DNA from: an uncultured Clostridium sp.
Lineage (GTDB): Bacteria > Bacillota > Clostridia > Clostridiales > Clostridiaceae
Length of the DNA stretch: 35,836 bases
Direction: 5' to 3'
Assembly (NCBI RefSeq): GCF_947036855.1
Contig: NZ_CAMQRY010000009.1
Span: forward strand, 1-35,836
Shown in pieces: positions 18,534 through 26,953 of the stretch. The notes beneath the pieces were generated by a model that ran no database searches, was not told the origin of the DNA, and worked only from the letters and a program-made list of their open reading frames with translations. Made by a program: the position numbers and the translations under genes. Each line of letters opens with the position of its first letter. Position 1 is the first letter of the stretch.

Positions 18534-19433
18534 ATGTTAAAAGTTAATATAAATGGAGTAGATTTTAAAAATCCAGTAATAGCAGCATCAGGGACTTTTG
18601 GATTTGGAGCAGAGTATAATAATTTTTATGATGTAGGAATTCTTGGTGGGATTTCATCAAAAGGACTTACATTAAATGAAAAACAAGGTAATGATGGAAT
18701 AAGAATATATGAAACATCACAAGGGATAATGAATTCAGTAGGACTTCAAAACCCAGGAGTTGAAGGATTTATAAAGAATGAACTTCCAAAAATGAGAAAC
18801 CTTAATACTAAAATCATTGCTAACCTTGGTGGGGGAACTATTGAGGACTATGAAAAAGGTATAATTCTTTTAAATGATACAGATGTTGATATGATAGAAC
18901 TTAATATATCTTGTCCTAATGTTAAATCAGGTGGAATGGCATTTGGTATTAAATCAGATGTAGCAAAAGATGTAGTAGCAAAAATTAAAGCTCTAACAAA
19001 TAAACCATTAATGGTTAAATTATCACCAAATGCAGAAGATATAGTTGATATGGCTATAAAATGTCAAGAAGGTGGAGCAGATTCAATATCACTTGTTAAT
19101 ACATTAAAAGGTATGGCAATTGATATTAATAAAAGAGAAACTATATTTAATAATAAGTTCGCTGGACTTTCAGGTCCTGCTATAAAACCAATTGCACTTA
19201 GAATGGTTTATGAAGTTTCAAAAGCTGTAGACATACCAGTTATAGGACTTGGTGGAATTAGTACAGCAGAAGATGCAATAGAATTTATGATGGCTGGTGC
19301 AAGTGCAATACAAATAGGAACAATTAATTTTATAAATCCAACAGCAGGAGTAGAGATAATTCAAGGTATGGAAGATTTCTGCATAAGAGAGGGTATCAAA
19401 GATATCAATGAAATAGTTGGGATAATAAAATAA
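18534..19433 (+). CDS. pyrD: Dihydroorotate dehydrogenase, class 1B catalytic subunit
   Basis: PyrD oxidises dihydroorotate to orotate with FMN and works as a PyrD2-PyrK2 complex using NAD+. The 299-residue protein shows the N-terminal [15 protein letters not shown], the substrate segment [11 protein letters not shown], and the active-site Cys127 in [15 protein letters not shown], followed by VKLSPN and the FMN-binding VIGLGGIS and [11 protein letters not shown]. The pattern is that of class 1B, matching the adjacent pyrK. The start ATG is 5 bases after AGGAGGG. Confidence 0.96.
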   Translation: MLKVNINGVDFKNPVIAASGTFGFGAEYNNFYDVGILGGISSKGLTLNEKQGNDGIRIYETSQGIMNSVGLQNPGVEGFIKNELPKMRNLNTKIIANLGGGTIEDYEKGIILLNDTDVDMIELNISCPNVKSGGMAFGIKSDVAKDVVAKIKALTNKPLMVKLSPNAEDIVDMAIKCQEGGADSISLVNTLKGMAIDINKRETIFNNKFAGLSGPAIKPIALRMVYEVSKAVDIPVIGLGGISTAEDAIEFMMAGASAIQIGTINFINPTAGVEIIQGMEDFCIREGIKDINEIVGIIK

Positions 19434-19492
19434 TTAATTTATAAATAGAATAAATAAAAAATATAATGGTGAAAAATTAGGAGGAATTTATT

Positions 19493-20059
19493 ATGGTAAT
19501 AGAAATTTTAAAAGAATCAGGTGCATTATTAGAAGGTCACTTCTTACTATCTTCAGGAAAGCATTCAAATAAATACTGTCAATGTGCAAAGGTATTACAA
19601 TACCCTGATAAAGCAGAGAAAGTTTTAAGTATTGTTGTAGAAAAATTAAAAGAAGCAAAAGTTGAATGTGATTTAGTAGTAGGACCAGCAATGGGCGGAG
19701 TTGTTGTTGCTTATGAAATTGGAAGACAACTTGGAAAACCTGCTATATTTACAGAAAGAGAAAATGGAGAAATGACTTTAAGAAGAGGTTTCGAAATTAA
19801 AAAAGGTCAAAGAATTATAATAACAGAAGATGTTGTTACAACAGGAAAAAGTTTTAATGAAGCAGCAGCTGTAATAGAAGCTCATGGTGGAATAGTTGTA
19901 GCTGTTATATGTATGGTTGATAGAACTTCTACAAATGTAACTAAATATCCAATGTTTAGTTCAGTTAAGCTTGACATTGAAACATATGATGCAGATAATT
20001 GCCCATTATGTAAAGAAGGGACACCATATGTTAAACCAGGAAGTAGAAAAATTAAATAA
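19493..20059 (+). CDS. pyrE: Orotate phosphoribosyltransferase
   Basis: PyrE joins orotate to PRPP to make OMP, the substrate of PyrF. The 188-residue protein has the PRPP-binding signature [13 protein letters not shown] and, before it, the [20 protein letters not shown] segment and [16 protein letters not shown] short C-terminal [16 protein letters not shown] tail with two cysteines matches the clostridial form of the enzyme. The start ATG 19493 follows AGGAGGA. It is the last gene of the pyr operon and is closed by a strong terminator. With pyrB, pyrC, pyrD/K and pyrF the operon covers every step from carbamoyl phosphate to UMP; carAB is not here. Confidence 0.96.
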   Translation: MVIEILKESGALLEGHFLLSSGKHSNKYCQCAKVLQYPDKAEKVLSIVVEKLKEAKVECDLVVGPAMGGVVVAYEIGRQLGKPAIFTERENGEMTLRRGFEIKKGQRIIITEDVVTTGKSFNEAAAVIEAHGGIVVAVICMVDRTSTNVTKYPMFSSVKLDIETYDADNCPLCKEGTPYVKPGSRKIK

Positions 20060-20070
20060 TAAATAAATTT

Positions 20071-20116
20071 AAAATCCAGATATCTTTTAAAATAAAAGAT
20101 ATCTGGATTTTTTTTA
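20071..20116 (+). terminator. Terminator of the pyr operon
   Basis: An 18-bp perfect inverted repeat (20071-20088 and 20094-20111, core ATCCAGATATCTTTT) with a 5-base loop and a T8 run, the longest stem in the window. Confidence 0.95.
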
Positions 20117-20315
20117 GATAATAATTATAAAAAAAATAAAAAAATTAAATTGTTTTTTTATTAAGCATATGAAATGGCTATTTTAAAGGGTTTTATATGG
20201 AATTGTTTTTAAATACTAAATTTTCTGTTAATTCAAGTATTTGGATAATTGGGTGATATAATTAAATTAAGGCAAACGAAGTTATATTTTTAAAAAAGAT
20301 AGTTAAAAAAATATT

Positions 20316-20333
20316 AATGTAATAGCTTACATT
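20316..20333. repeat. Perfect inverted repeat upstream of the pflB promoter candidate
   Basis: AATGTAA (20316-20322), TAGC, TTACATT (20327-20333). It is centred about 37 bases upstream of the candidate -10 at 20359, a usual position for a transcription-factor site near the -35 region. There is no T-run after it, so it is not a terminator. Confidence 0.45.
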
Positions 20334-20355
20334 TGTAACAAAATAACTATTTTAA

Positions 20356-20364
20356 TGGTAATAT
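20356..20364 (+). promoter_or_regulatory. Candidate extended -10 promoter of pflB
   Basis: TGG followed by TAATAT (20359-20364) forms an extended -10. The -35 region is poor (TAACAA at 17 bases, TTGTAA at 20), which would fit an activated promoter. The start would be near 20371, about 270 bases before pflB. Confidence 0.35.
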
Positions 20365-20594
20365 ATAACATAGATTCCTAAAAAAGAAATATTATTAATT
20401 AGTAATAGGTAAATGTTAATAATTAATAAACATAAACAAATGAGGGGATATCTAGTAAGATAACAGTTAAAATGTATCTTTATTGGATAAATGTTAAGAA
20501 AAAGTAATATTTACTACTACTATGTTTACTTTGGTAAATAATAATGTTAAAGTAATATTATAGAGTAGAAATTAAATTTAGTGATGTATAAAAA

Positions 20595-20612
20595 TAGTTA
20601 TATTTTTAACAA
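20595..20612. promoter_or_regulatory. Candidate Rex redox-repressor operator before pflB
   Basis: TAGTTAT-ATTT-TTAACAA matches 12 of the 14 defined positions of the clostridial Rex consensus TTGTTAA-N4-TTAACAA; the right half is perfect. It lies about 30 bases upstream of the pflB start and downstream of the promoter candidates, where a bound repressor would block elongation. In such AT-rich DNA chance matches are possible. Confidence 0.4.
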
Positions 20613-20642
20613 TCGAATTAAACTTTAGGAGGTTTTTTAGTT

Positions 20643-22871
20643 ATGTTTAAACAATGGGATGGATTCAATGGTGGAATTTGGTCAGAAGGAATTGACGTAA
20701 GAAACTTTATTCAAAAAAACTATACAGAATTTACAGGGGACAAAGAATTCTTAGCTGGAACAACAGAGAAGACAGATGCAGTTTGGGCTAAAGCCAAAGC
20801 ATTAATTATAGAAGAAATTCAAAAAGGAATCATAGATGTTGCTACTGATAAAGTATCAGGAATCAATAATTATGAGGCTGGATATATAGATAAAGATAAC
20901 GAAGTTATAGTAGGACTTCAAACAGATGCACCTCTTAAAAGAATAGTAAACCCATACGGTGGTATGAGAATGGTTGAAGGAGCTTTAAAAGAGTATGGAT
21001 TTGAGTTAGATGCAGAAATAGGTAAGCATTTCAATGAGTATAGAAAAACTCATAACCAAGGAGTTTTCGATGCTTATACAAATGAAACTAGAGCAGCTAG
21101 ATCAGCAGGTCTTTTAACAGGTCTTCCAGATGCTTATGGTAGAGGAAGAATTATAGGAGATTACAGAAGAATAGCACTTTACGGAGTAGATTATTTAATA
21201 GCTCAAAAGAAAAATGATTTAAATGAACTTGTTGGTGATATGTTAAATGATTTAATCAGACAAAGAGAAGAAGTAAACATGCAAATTAGAGCTTTAGGTG
21301 AAATCAAAGCAATGGCTGCTAGATATGGTTCAGATATTTCTAAGCCAGCTCAAACAGCACAAGAAGCTATTCAAGCTTTATACTTTGGATACCTTGCAGC
21401 TATTAAAGAAAATAATGGAGCAGCTATGTCAATAGGTAGAACTTCTACATTCTTAGACATATATGTTGAAAGAGATTTACAAAATGGAACAATTACAGAG
21501 AAAGAAGCTCAAGAGTTAATTGATCAATTAATCATAAAATTAAGACTTGTAAGACACCTTAGAAGTCCAGAGTATAATGATTTATTTGCTGGAGATCCTA
21601 CATGGGTAACAGAAGGGTTAGCTGGTATGGGTGTTAATGGTAAGTCACTTGTTACTAAAAACTCATTCAGATACCTTCATACATTAATAAATCTTGGAGC
21701 TGCACCAGAGCCAAACTTAACAGTTTTATGGTCAGATAGATTACCAGAAGGATTTAAAAAATTCTGTGCATATATTTCAATAGAAACAGATTCAATCCAA
21801 TATGAGAATGATGATATCATGAGACCAGTATATGGTGATGATTATTCAATCGCTTGTTGTGTATCAGCTATGACTATTGGTAAGCAAATGCAATTCTTTG
21901 GAGCTAGAGCAAACCTTGCTAAAGCATTACTTTACACAATAAATGGTGGAGTAGATGAGAAAACAGGGAAAACTGTTATAGCTGGAATGAAGCCAATAAC
22001 AGACGAAGTTTTAGATTTTGAAGTAATAAAAGCTAATTACAGAAAAGTTCTTGATTATGTAGCTAAGCTATATGTTGATACAATGAATGTAATTCACTTC
22101 ATGCATGATAAATATGCTTATGAAGCTGGACAAATGGCATTACATGATACTTCAGTAGAAAGATTAATGGCATTTGGAATAGCAGGACTTTCAGTTGTTG
22201 CTGACTCATTAAGTGCTATTAAATATGCTAAAGTTAAGCCAATAAGAAATGAAAATGGAATTGCAGTAGATTTCGATATTGAAGGAGAATTCCCTAAATA
22301 CGGAAATGATGATGATAGAGTTGATGATATAGCAGTTCAGGTTGTTACATTATTCAGCACATACCTTAAAAAGCATCCATTATACAGAGATGCTAAGCAT
22401 ACACTTTCAATCTTAACAATAACATCAAACGTTGTTTATGGTAAGAAAACTGGTTCTACACCAGATGGAAGAAAGCTTGGAGAAGCACTTGCACCAGGAG
22501 CTAACCCAATGCACGGAAGAGATGCTAGTGGAGCGCTTGCAAGTTTAAATTCAGTAGCTAAAATTCCTTATCATAATGTTTGTGAAGATGGAGTTTCTAA
22601 TACATTCTCAATCGTTCCAGATGCACTTGGAAAAGATATGAATGGAAGAATTACAAATCTTGTAGGATTACTTGATGGTTACTTTAAGCAAGGAGCTCAT
22701 CACTTAAATGTAAATGTATTTAATAGAGATACTTTACTTGATGCGATGGAAAATCCAGAGAAGTACCCAACATTAACAATAAGAGTTTCAGGATATGCTG
22801 TTAACTTTACAAGACTTACAAGAGCACAACAACAAGAAGTTGTAAGCAGAACATTCCATTCAGCTTTATAA
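20643..22871 (+). CDS. pflB: Formate acetyltransferase (pyruvate formate-lyase)
   Basis: This glycyl-radical enzyme splits pyruvate with CoA into acetyl-CoA and formate under anaerobic conditions. The 742-residue length is that of true PflB. The active-site cysteine pair is Cys405-Cys406 in SIACCVSAM, the radical glycine is Gly717 in [12 protein letters not shown], and the N-terminal [20 protein letters not shown] and YEAGYIDK segments are family-typical. The start ATG is 10 bases after AGGAGG. Codon and base use look more optimised than in its neighbours (more C-ending codons such as AAC and TTC), fitting high expression. The activase gene follows after a terminator-like hairpin, which may lower its level relative to pflB. 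Confidence 0.98.
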   Translation: MFKQWDGFNGGIWSEGIDVRNFIQKNYTEFTGDKEFLAGTTEKTDAVWAKAKALIIEEIQKGIIDVATDKVSGINNYEAGYIDKDNEVIVGLQTDAPLKRIVNPYGGMRMVEGALKEYGFELDAEIGKHFNEYRKTHNQGVFDAYTNETRAARSAGLLTGLPDAYGRGRIIGDYRRIALYGVDYLIAQKKNDLNELVGDMLNDLIRQREEVNMQIRALGEIKAMAARYGSDISKPAQTAQEAIQALYFGYLAAIKENNGAAMSIGRTSTFLDIYVERDLQNGTITEKEAQELIDQLIIKLRLVRHLRSPEYNDLFAGDPTWVTEGLAGMGVNGKSLVTKNSFRYLHTLINLGAAPEPNLTVLWSDRLPEGFKKFCAYISIETDSIQYENDDIMRPVYGDDYSIACCVSAMTIGKQMQFFGARANLAKALLYTINGGVDEKTGKTVIAGMKPITDEVLDFEVIKANYRKVLDYVAKLYVDTMNVIHFMHDKYAYEAGQMALHDTSVERLMAFGIAGLSVVADSLSAIKYAKVKPIRNENGIAVDFDIEGEFPKYGNDDDRVDDIAVQVVTLFSTYLKKHPLYRDAKHTLSILTITSNVVYGKKTGSTPDGRKLGEALAPGANPMHGRDASGALASLNSVAKIPYHNVCEDGVSNTFSIVPDALGKDMNGRITNLVGLLDGYFKQGAHHLNVNVFNRDTLLDAMENPEKYPTLTIRVSGYAVNFTRLTRAQQQEVVSRTFHSAL

Positions 22872-22887
22872 AAGTTAGTTTGAAAAT

Positions 22888-22921
22888 AAAAGGTATGAAG
22901 GCTTTGCTTTCATACCTTTTT
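22888..22921 (+). terminator. Hairpin terminator between pflB and pflA
   Basis: A 15-bp stem (22888-22902, complement 22906-22920) with triloop TTT and one G-U pair, followed by T's. No clear promoter lies between it and pflA 33 bases on, so it may be a partial terminator that sets a low activase to enzyme ratio. Confidence 0.85.
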
Positions 22922-22953
22922 TGTAAATAAATTAGAAATTGGGGGAGTTTTAT

Positions 22954-23664
22954 ATGACAAAAGGTAGAATACATTCAATAGAGAGTATGGGACTTGTTGA
23001 TGGACCAGGAATAAGATTTGTTGCATTTATGCAAGGTTGTGCAATAAGATGTGCATACTGCCATAATCCAGATACTTGGGCAATGAATGGTGGAGATGAA
23101 TATACACCACAAGAATTAGTAAATAAAATTAGAAGATATAAAACTTATTTCCAATCATCAGGTGGTGGAGTTACATTTTCTGGTGGGGACCCACTTCTTC
23201 AGCCAGATTTCTTAATAGAAACTTTAAAACTTTGTAAACAAGAAGGTATTCATACAACACTTGATACAGCTGGAGTTGGTCTTGGACAGTATGACGAAAT
23301 TTTAAAATATACTGATTTAGTTATGTTTGATGTAAAACATATAGATAAAGAAGGGTATAAAGAACTTGTTGGAAAAGATATTGATAAATCACTTGAATTT
23401 TTAAAGGCGTGTCAGGATAATAATACAAAATTATGGATAAGACATGTTGTAGTACCAGGAATAACTGACTCAAAGGAACATTTAGTAAAAGTTAAAGAGT
23501 TTACTGATACACTTAAAAATGTAGAAAAGATAGAGCTTTTACCATATCATGTTTTAGGTGCTAATAAATATGAAACTATGGGAGTTAAGTATAAACTTGA
23601 AGGTTTAGAGCCTATGGACAGAGATTTATTAAGTGATATGAAAAAGGAAATATTTGGAATATAA
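22954..23664 (+). CDS. pflA: Pyruvate formate-lyase activating enzyme (radical SAM)
   Basis: The activase uses S-adenosylmethionine and a [4Fe-4S] cluster to make the glycyl radical on PflB. Started at ATG 22954, 6 bases after GGGGGAG, it has 236 residues; an in-frame TTG at 22939 precedes the ribosome site. The N-terminal GRIHSIESMGLVDGPGIRF is the activase signature, the cluster motif is CAIRCAYC (C-x3-C-x2-C), and GGGVTFSGGDPLLQ is the SAM-binding region. The absence of an inserted ferredoxin domain distinguishes it from activases of other glycyl-radical enzymes. Confidence 0.97.
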   Translation: MTKGRIHSIESMGLVDGPGIRFVAFMQGCAIRCAYCHNPDTWAMNGGDEYTPQELVNKIRRYKTYFQSSGGGVTFSGGDPLLQPDFLIETLKLCKQEGIHTTLDTAGVGLGQYDEILKYTDLVMFDVKHIDKEGYKELVGKDIDKSLEFLKACQDNNTKLWIRHVVVPGITDSKEHLVKVKEFTDTLKNVEKIELLPYHVLGANKYETMGVKYKLEGLEPMDRDLLSDMKKEIFGI

Positions 23665-23693
23665 AAAAGATTGCCGCTTGGCAATCTTTTTTT
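23664..23693 (+). terminator. Terminator after pflA
   Basis: A 12-bp stem AAAAAGATTGCC (23664-23675) and its complement 23680-23691, loop GCTT, in a T7 run. It begins at the last base of the pflA stop codon. Confidence 0.93.
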
Positions 23694-23825
23694 GTTATTT
23701 AGCTTAGCAATAAAATATTAATTAAGTATTAAGAATATATTTATAATTGCTAATGAGATATAAACTTTAGTATAATTAACTAAAGAGAAAAATGTCTAAA
23801 AAAGTTGAAAGTAGGGGGAAGCAAA

Positions 23826-24944
23826 ATGGTTAATAAAGAAAGATTAATAAATAGATTTATAGAGTATGTAAAAATAGATAGTGAAAGTTATAGTGAGAAG
23901 GATTTTGCAGATAGACTTTTTAGTGATTTAGAGAGTTTAGGATTTGAAGTTTCTTATGATAACGCAGGTGAAGTAATTGGTTCTAACTGCAAAGGTAATA
24001 TAATTGGAAGACTAAAAGGAACTGTAGATGGGGAAACTATATTATTCTCAGGGCATATGGACACAGTAACTCCGGGGATAGGTATCAAGCCTTTAATTAA
24101 TGAAGAAATGATATATACAGATGGAACAACTATTCTTGGTGGAGATGATAAAGCTGGGATTGCTGGAATTATAGAAGCAATAATGATGCTTAAAGAAAAT
24201 AACATTGATTATCCAACTGTTGAAGTTGCTTTTACAATATGTGAAGAAGTTGGACTACTTGGATCAAAAAATCTTGATTACTCTAAGATTGAATCAAAAA
24301 AAGGATTTATTTTAGATAGTAGTGGAGAAATTGGAATTGTTGCAATAAAAGGACCAGCACAGGATAATTTAAAAGTTAAGATATTTGGAAAGCCAGCTCA
24401 TGCAGGGGTTGCTCCAGAAACAGGAATTAGTGCTATAGAAATAGCAGCAAGAGCAATTGCTAATATGAAACTTTTAAGAATTGACGAAAATACAACAGCT
24501 AATATTGGTACAATATCAGGTGGTAAAGTTACAAATATAGTTTGCCCTGAAGTATTTATTGAAGCAGAAGCAAGAAGTACAGTAGAAGAATCTTTAGATA
24601 TGCAGACAAAACATATGGTAGAAACTTTTGAAAAAGTGGCTAGTGATATGAATGGTAGAGTTGAAATTAAAGTTACTAGATCATATGGAGCTTTTTCTGT
24701 AAATAAAGATGAAGAGATAATAAGTCATTTAGATAAAGCTTGTAAAAATGCTAATCTAGAATTAAAACTTGTGTCATCAGGTGGTGGAAGTGATACTAAT
24801 ATATTTAATGGAAAAGGAATAAAGTCTGTTAATTTATCTAGTGGAGAGAGAAAACCACATACGCTTGAAGAGCATATTTATATAAAAGATTTATTAAATA
24901 TTGCGCTTATTGTTAAGGAAGTCATAGAAGTAGCAAAAAAATAG
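23826..24944 (+). CDS. PepT-like M20 family metallopeptidase
   Basis: A zinc-dependent peptidase of the tripeptidase T-like (PepT-like) group in the M20 family. It is 372 residues from ATG 23826, which is 6 bases after AGGGGGA; an in-frame TTG at 23805 precedes the ribosome site. Metal and catalytic residues are visible in GHMDTVTPG (His77, Asp79), GGDDKAG (bridging Asp in 106-109) and CEEVGLLGS (catalytic Glu140-Glu141), followed by the dimerisation lid domain starting near KGPAQDNLKV. No signal peptide, so it acts in the cytoplasm on small peptides. A weak promoter (TTGCTA 23747, TATAAT 23771-23776, spacer 18) lies upstream. Confidence 0.88.
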   Translation: MVNKERLINRFIEYVKIDSESYSEKDFADRLFSDLESLGFEVSYDNAGEVIGSNCKGNIIGRLKGTVDGETILFSGHMDTVTPGIGIKPLINEEMIYTDGTTILGGDDKAGIAGIIEAIMMLKENNIDYPTVEVAFTICEEVGLLGSKNLDYSKIESKKGFILDSSGEIGIVAIKGPAQDNLKVKIFGKPAHAGVAPETGISAIEIAARAIANMKLLRIDENTTANIGTISGGKVTNIVCPEVFIEAEARSTVEESLDMQTKHMVETFEKVASDMNGRVEIKVTRSYGAFSVNKDEEIISHLDKACKNANLELKLVSSGGGSDTNIFNGKGIKSVNLSSGERKPHTLEEHIYIKDLLNIALIVKEVIEVAKK

Positions 24945-24955
24945 AAACTAAGAAG

Positions 24956-24996
24956 CTGTTAGTAAGTAGAGTAAATCACTTATTAACAGTTTTTTA
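24956..24996 (+). terminator. Terminator after the PepT-like gene
   Basis: A 12-bp stem CTGTTAGTAAGT (24956-24967) / ACTTATTAACAG (24978-24989) with one G-T pair and a T6 run. Confidence 0.88.
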
Positions 24997-25091
24997 TTAT
25001 AGTTTTATGTAAAAATACATATGATAATAATTGTAATAAATTATTTTATATAATAGAATGAACTTAACTAAGAAAAAAAGGAGCGGTTGGT

Positions 25092-25880
25092 ATGTATAAT
25101 GATGAAATAGATTATAAGATTTATGGAAATGATATGCAGTTTGTTGAAATAGAACTTGACCCACGAGAAGCTGTGATAGCAGAGGCTGGTGCTATGATGA
25201 TGATGGATAATGATATTCAAATGGAAACAATTTTTGGAGATGGTTCTAAAAAAGGTGGAGGATTTCTTGGGATGCTTGGTGGAGCAGCTAAGAGAGTAGT
25301 AACCGGTGAAGGATTATTCATGACTTTATTCAGCAATAATGGTAATTATAAAGAGAAGGTTGCTTTTGCATCTCCATATCCAGGAAAGATAGTACCACTT
25401 GATTTAAGTCAGTATCAAGGGAAAATAGTGTGCCAGAAAGATGCATTTTTATGTGCGGCTAAAGGTGTTAGTGTTGGGATTGATTTTAAAAGAAAACTTG
25501 GTGCTGGATTCTTTGGTGGAGAAGGGTTTATTCTTCAAAAATTAGAAGGTGATGGTATGGTATTTATACATGCTTGTGGAACTATAGCTAGAAAGGTGTT
25601 ACAACCTGGGGAAAGAGTTAAAATTGATACAGGATGCCTTGTAGCTATGACTAAAGATATAGATTATGATATTCAATTTGTAGGTGGAATTAAGAACAGC
25701 TTATTTGGTGGAGAAGGTGTATTTTTTGCAAGTGTAACAGGTCCTGGTGAGGTTTGGATACAGAGCTTACCATTTAGTAGACTTGCTTCAAAAGTGTTTG
25801 CAGCAGCACCACAGACTGGTGGAAAAAGTACTGGCGAAGGTAGTGTACTTGGAGGATTTGGAAATTTATTTCAAGATTAA
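25092..25880 (+). CDS. AIM24 / TIGR00266 family protein
   Basis: A 262-residue soluble protein of the AIM24 (TIGR00266) family, widespread in bacteria but without an assigned function; the mitochondrial namesake affects membrane organisation. Family features seen are AEAGAMMMMDNDIQMET near residue 35, a glycine-rich GGGFLGMLGGAAKRVVTGEG (about 55-75), FASPYPGKIVPLDL, KLEGDGMVFIHACGTI and a final GPGEVWIQSLPFSRLA. The opening MYNDEIDYKIYGNDMQFVEIELDP is typical of the Firmicute members. The start follows AAAGGAG. It ends at a bidirectional terminator shared with the convergent gene. Confidence 0.85.
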   Translation: MYNDEIDYKIYGNDMQFVEIELDPREAVIAEAGAMMMMDNDIQMETIFGDGSKKGGGFLGMLGGAAKRVVTGEGLFMTLFSNNGNYKEKVAFASPYPGKIVPLDLSQYQGKIVCQKDAFLCAAKGVSVGIDFKRKLGAGFFGGEGFILQKLEGDGMVFIHACGTIARKVLQPGERVKIDTGCLVAMTKDIDYDIQFVGGIKNSLFGGEGVFFASVTGPGEVWIQSLPFSRLASKVFAAAPQTGGKSTGEGSVLGGFGNLFQD

Positions 25881-25891
25881 ATAAAAAAATG

Positions 25892-25932
25892 AAGGACTAA
25901 AGTTATTTAATTTATAGCTTTAGTCCTTTTAT
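25892..25932. terminator. Bidirectional terminator between convergent genes
   Basis: A perfect 11-bp stem AAGGACTAAAG (25892-25902) / CTTTAGTCCTT (25918-25928), extendable inward by four pairs. It has T's on the + side and A's (25882-25888) giving T's for the minus-strand gene. Confidence 0.9.
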
Positions 25933-25935
25933 TTT

Positions 25936-26793
25936 TTAGATGTATTGTTTTGAAGTATCTGGGAATATAGGTGCATCTTTAAATTCAGTATATTGATAAT
26001 CAATTCTTGCATGATTAGAATTAATATCTTTAAATGTTACATCAGCAATTTGCTTGCCTATAAATTCTCCAAGTGTGAAACCTTCATCACAATCAGCTTT
26101 ATAGTGAACACCAGCATATAATCTTGAAACAGAACATTCTAATCCAAGCTTATAAATTTTTTCTTTTTCAGCAGGGAAAAAATGACTAAGTATTGCACTT
26201 GTGCAACCAGCTAAAACAGAGTGTCCGGCAGGATATGATGGGTGTCTTGGTGTAGGAAGAACTGCTTTGAATAATGGATTGTATTGCACAGGTCTAATAA
26301 TTTTATATTTATATTTATAGTGCCAACAAACAGTACATGCATCATTTAATGCAGAGTTTAAAATATATAAAATTCTTTGTGCTCTACAAGCAGGTACTTT
26401 ATAAGTTGTTATAAGTATATCTGCTATTGGCATAAATTGTTTTGCTGGAGGTCCATATCCCCAGTAGTGAGCAAGTTCTATTTCTTTTGGTGTTAAAAAT
26501 TTAGCTATGTTACAGATGTATTCAAATTCTTTTTCAAAATCAAATAATAAATCTGGTTCTTTTATAGGAAAGTTTAAAGGACATTCAGAGTTTAAGAAAA
26601 ATAAATCTCCTTCTTTCTTTAAAAAAGATGTTGTCCAGCTTGATGCTGCAAATTCTTCACCTTGTGGATATAAGTACTCACCAGGATAAGGAATAGTATG
26701 CCAAGCATAAGGGTCTATAGATCTAAAAATTTCTGGAACATCTGGTTGGCAAGGGTTGTAATTAAATGTGTTACTAGTTAAATTATTTGTCAT
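25936..26793 (-). CDS. PAP2 superfamily / vanadium-dependent haloperoxidase-like protein
   Basis: A 285-residue protein with the complete acid phosphatase/vanadium haloperoxidase signature in three parts: K-x6-RP (Lys160 to Arg167-Pro168 in KYKYKIIRP), PSYPAGHS with His191, and S-R-x5-H-x3-D (Ser223, Arg224, His230, Asp234 in SRLYAGVHYKAD). These residues bind phosphate or vanadate. Unlike membrane PAP2 lipid phosphatases it has no transmembrane segments and no signal peptide, and the soluble all-helical layout is closer to the vanadium-haloperoxidase-related bacterial phosphatases. Its substrate cannot be told. The start ATG follows TGGAGA on the minus strand. It stands alone, divergent from the his operon and convergent to the AIM24 gene. 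Confidence 0.8.
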   Translation of the reverse strand: MTNNLTSNTFNYNPCQPDVPEIFRSIDPYAWHTIPYPGEYLYPQGEEFAASSWTTSFLKKEGDLFFLNSECPLNFPIKEPDLLFDFEKEFEYICNIAKFLTPKEIELAHYWGYGPPAKQFMPIADILITTYKVPACRAQRILYILNSALNDACTVCWHYKYKYKIIRPVQYNPLFKAVLPTPRHPSYPAGHSVLAGCTSAILSHFFPAEKEKIYKLGLECSVSRLYAGVHYKADCDEGFTLGEFIGKQIADVTFKDINSNHARIDYQYTEFKDAPIFPDTSKQYI

Positions 26794-26838
26794 AAATTTT
26801 CTCCATTAAAATAAATTGATAATAATAAAGTATATGAA

Positions 26839-26867
26839 TTGACAAGTGAATTTGACAGTATTAAAAT
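26839..26867 (+). promoter_or_regulatory. Upstream candidate promoter (P1) of the his operon
   Basis: TTGACA (26839-26844) and TAAAAT (26862-26867) with a 17-base spacer. A further TTGACA at 26852 lies within it without a good -10. Confidence 0.55.
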
Positions 26868-26879
26868 TAAAATAAATAA

Positions 26880-26908
26880 TTGACAAAAAATGGTAATTGG
26901 AATACTAT
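26880..26908 (+). promoter_or_regulatory. Proximal promoter (P2) of the his operon
   Basis: TTGACA (26880-26885) and TACTAT (26903-26908) with a 17-base spacer. The start would be near 26915, giving a leader of only about 40 bases, so a T-box cannot fit between P2 and hisZ. Confidence 0.7.
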
Positions 26909-26921
26909 ATAAGTAGTTTAA

Positions 26922-26941
26922 CACTTTAACTTGATAAAGTG
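26922..26941. repeat. Inverted repeat in the his operon leader (possible operator)
   Basis: CACTTTA (26922-26928), ACTTGA, TAAAGTG (26935-26941). It lies about 8-27 bases downstream of the predicted P2 start and just before the hisZ ribosome site AAGGAGG, so it could be a repressor operator or an RNA hairpin that limits ribosome access. Confidence 0.4.
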
Positions 26942-26953
26942 GAAGGAGGGAAA

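Larger units (their letters stand above)
20117..20642 (+). other. 526-base AT-rich upstream region of pflB
   Basis: No credible gene lies here. It holds an inverted repeat (20316-20333), a candidate extended -10 promoter (20356-20364), a weaker TTGGAT/TAATAT pair (20483-20510), a short inverted repeat TTTAC/GTAAA (20525-20529, 20534-20538), a Rex-like site (20595-20612) and the pflB ribosome site AGGAGG (20627-20632). A long, regulated untranslated leader is likely, since pfl genes are usually controlled by redox and carbon supply. No CcpA site was convincing. Confidence 0.5.

Noticed and set aside
20440-20463. Seven-codon ORF MRGYLVR as a leader peptide for pflB
   Set aside because: No ribosome site, no regulatory codon run and no attenuator hairpin after it.
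20117-20642. CcpA (cre) site before pflB
   Set aside because: No segment matches the TGNAANCGNTNNCA pattern well; the best resemblance, around GGCAAACGAAGTTA, misses several key positions.
26914-26953. T-box riboswitch in front of hisZ
   Set aside because: The leader is only about 40 bases and lacks the T-box sequence and terminator.
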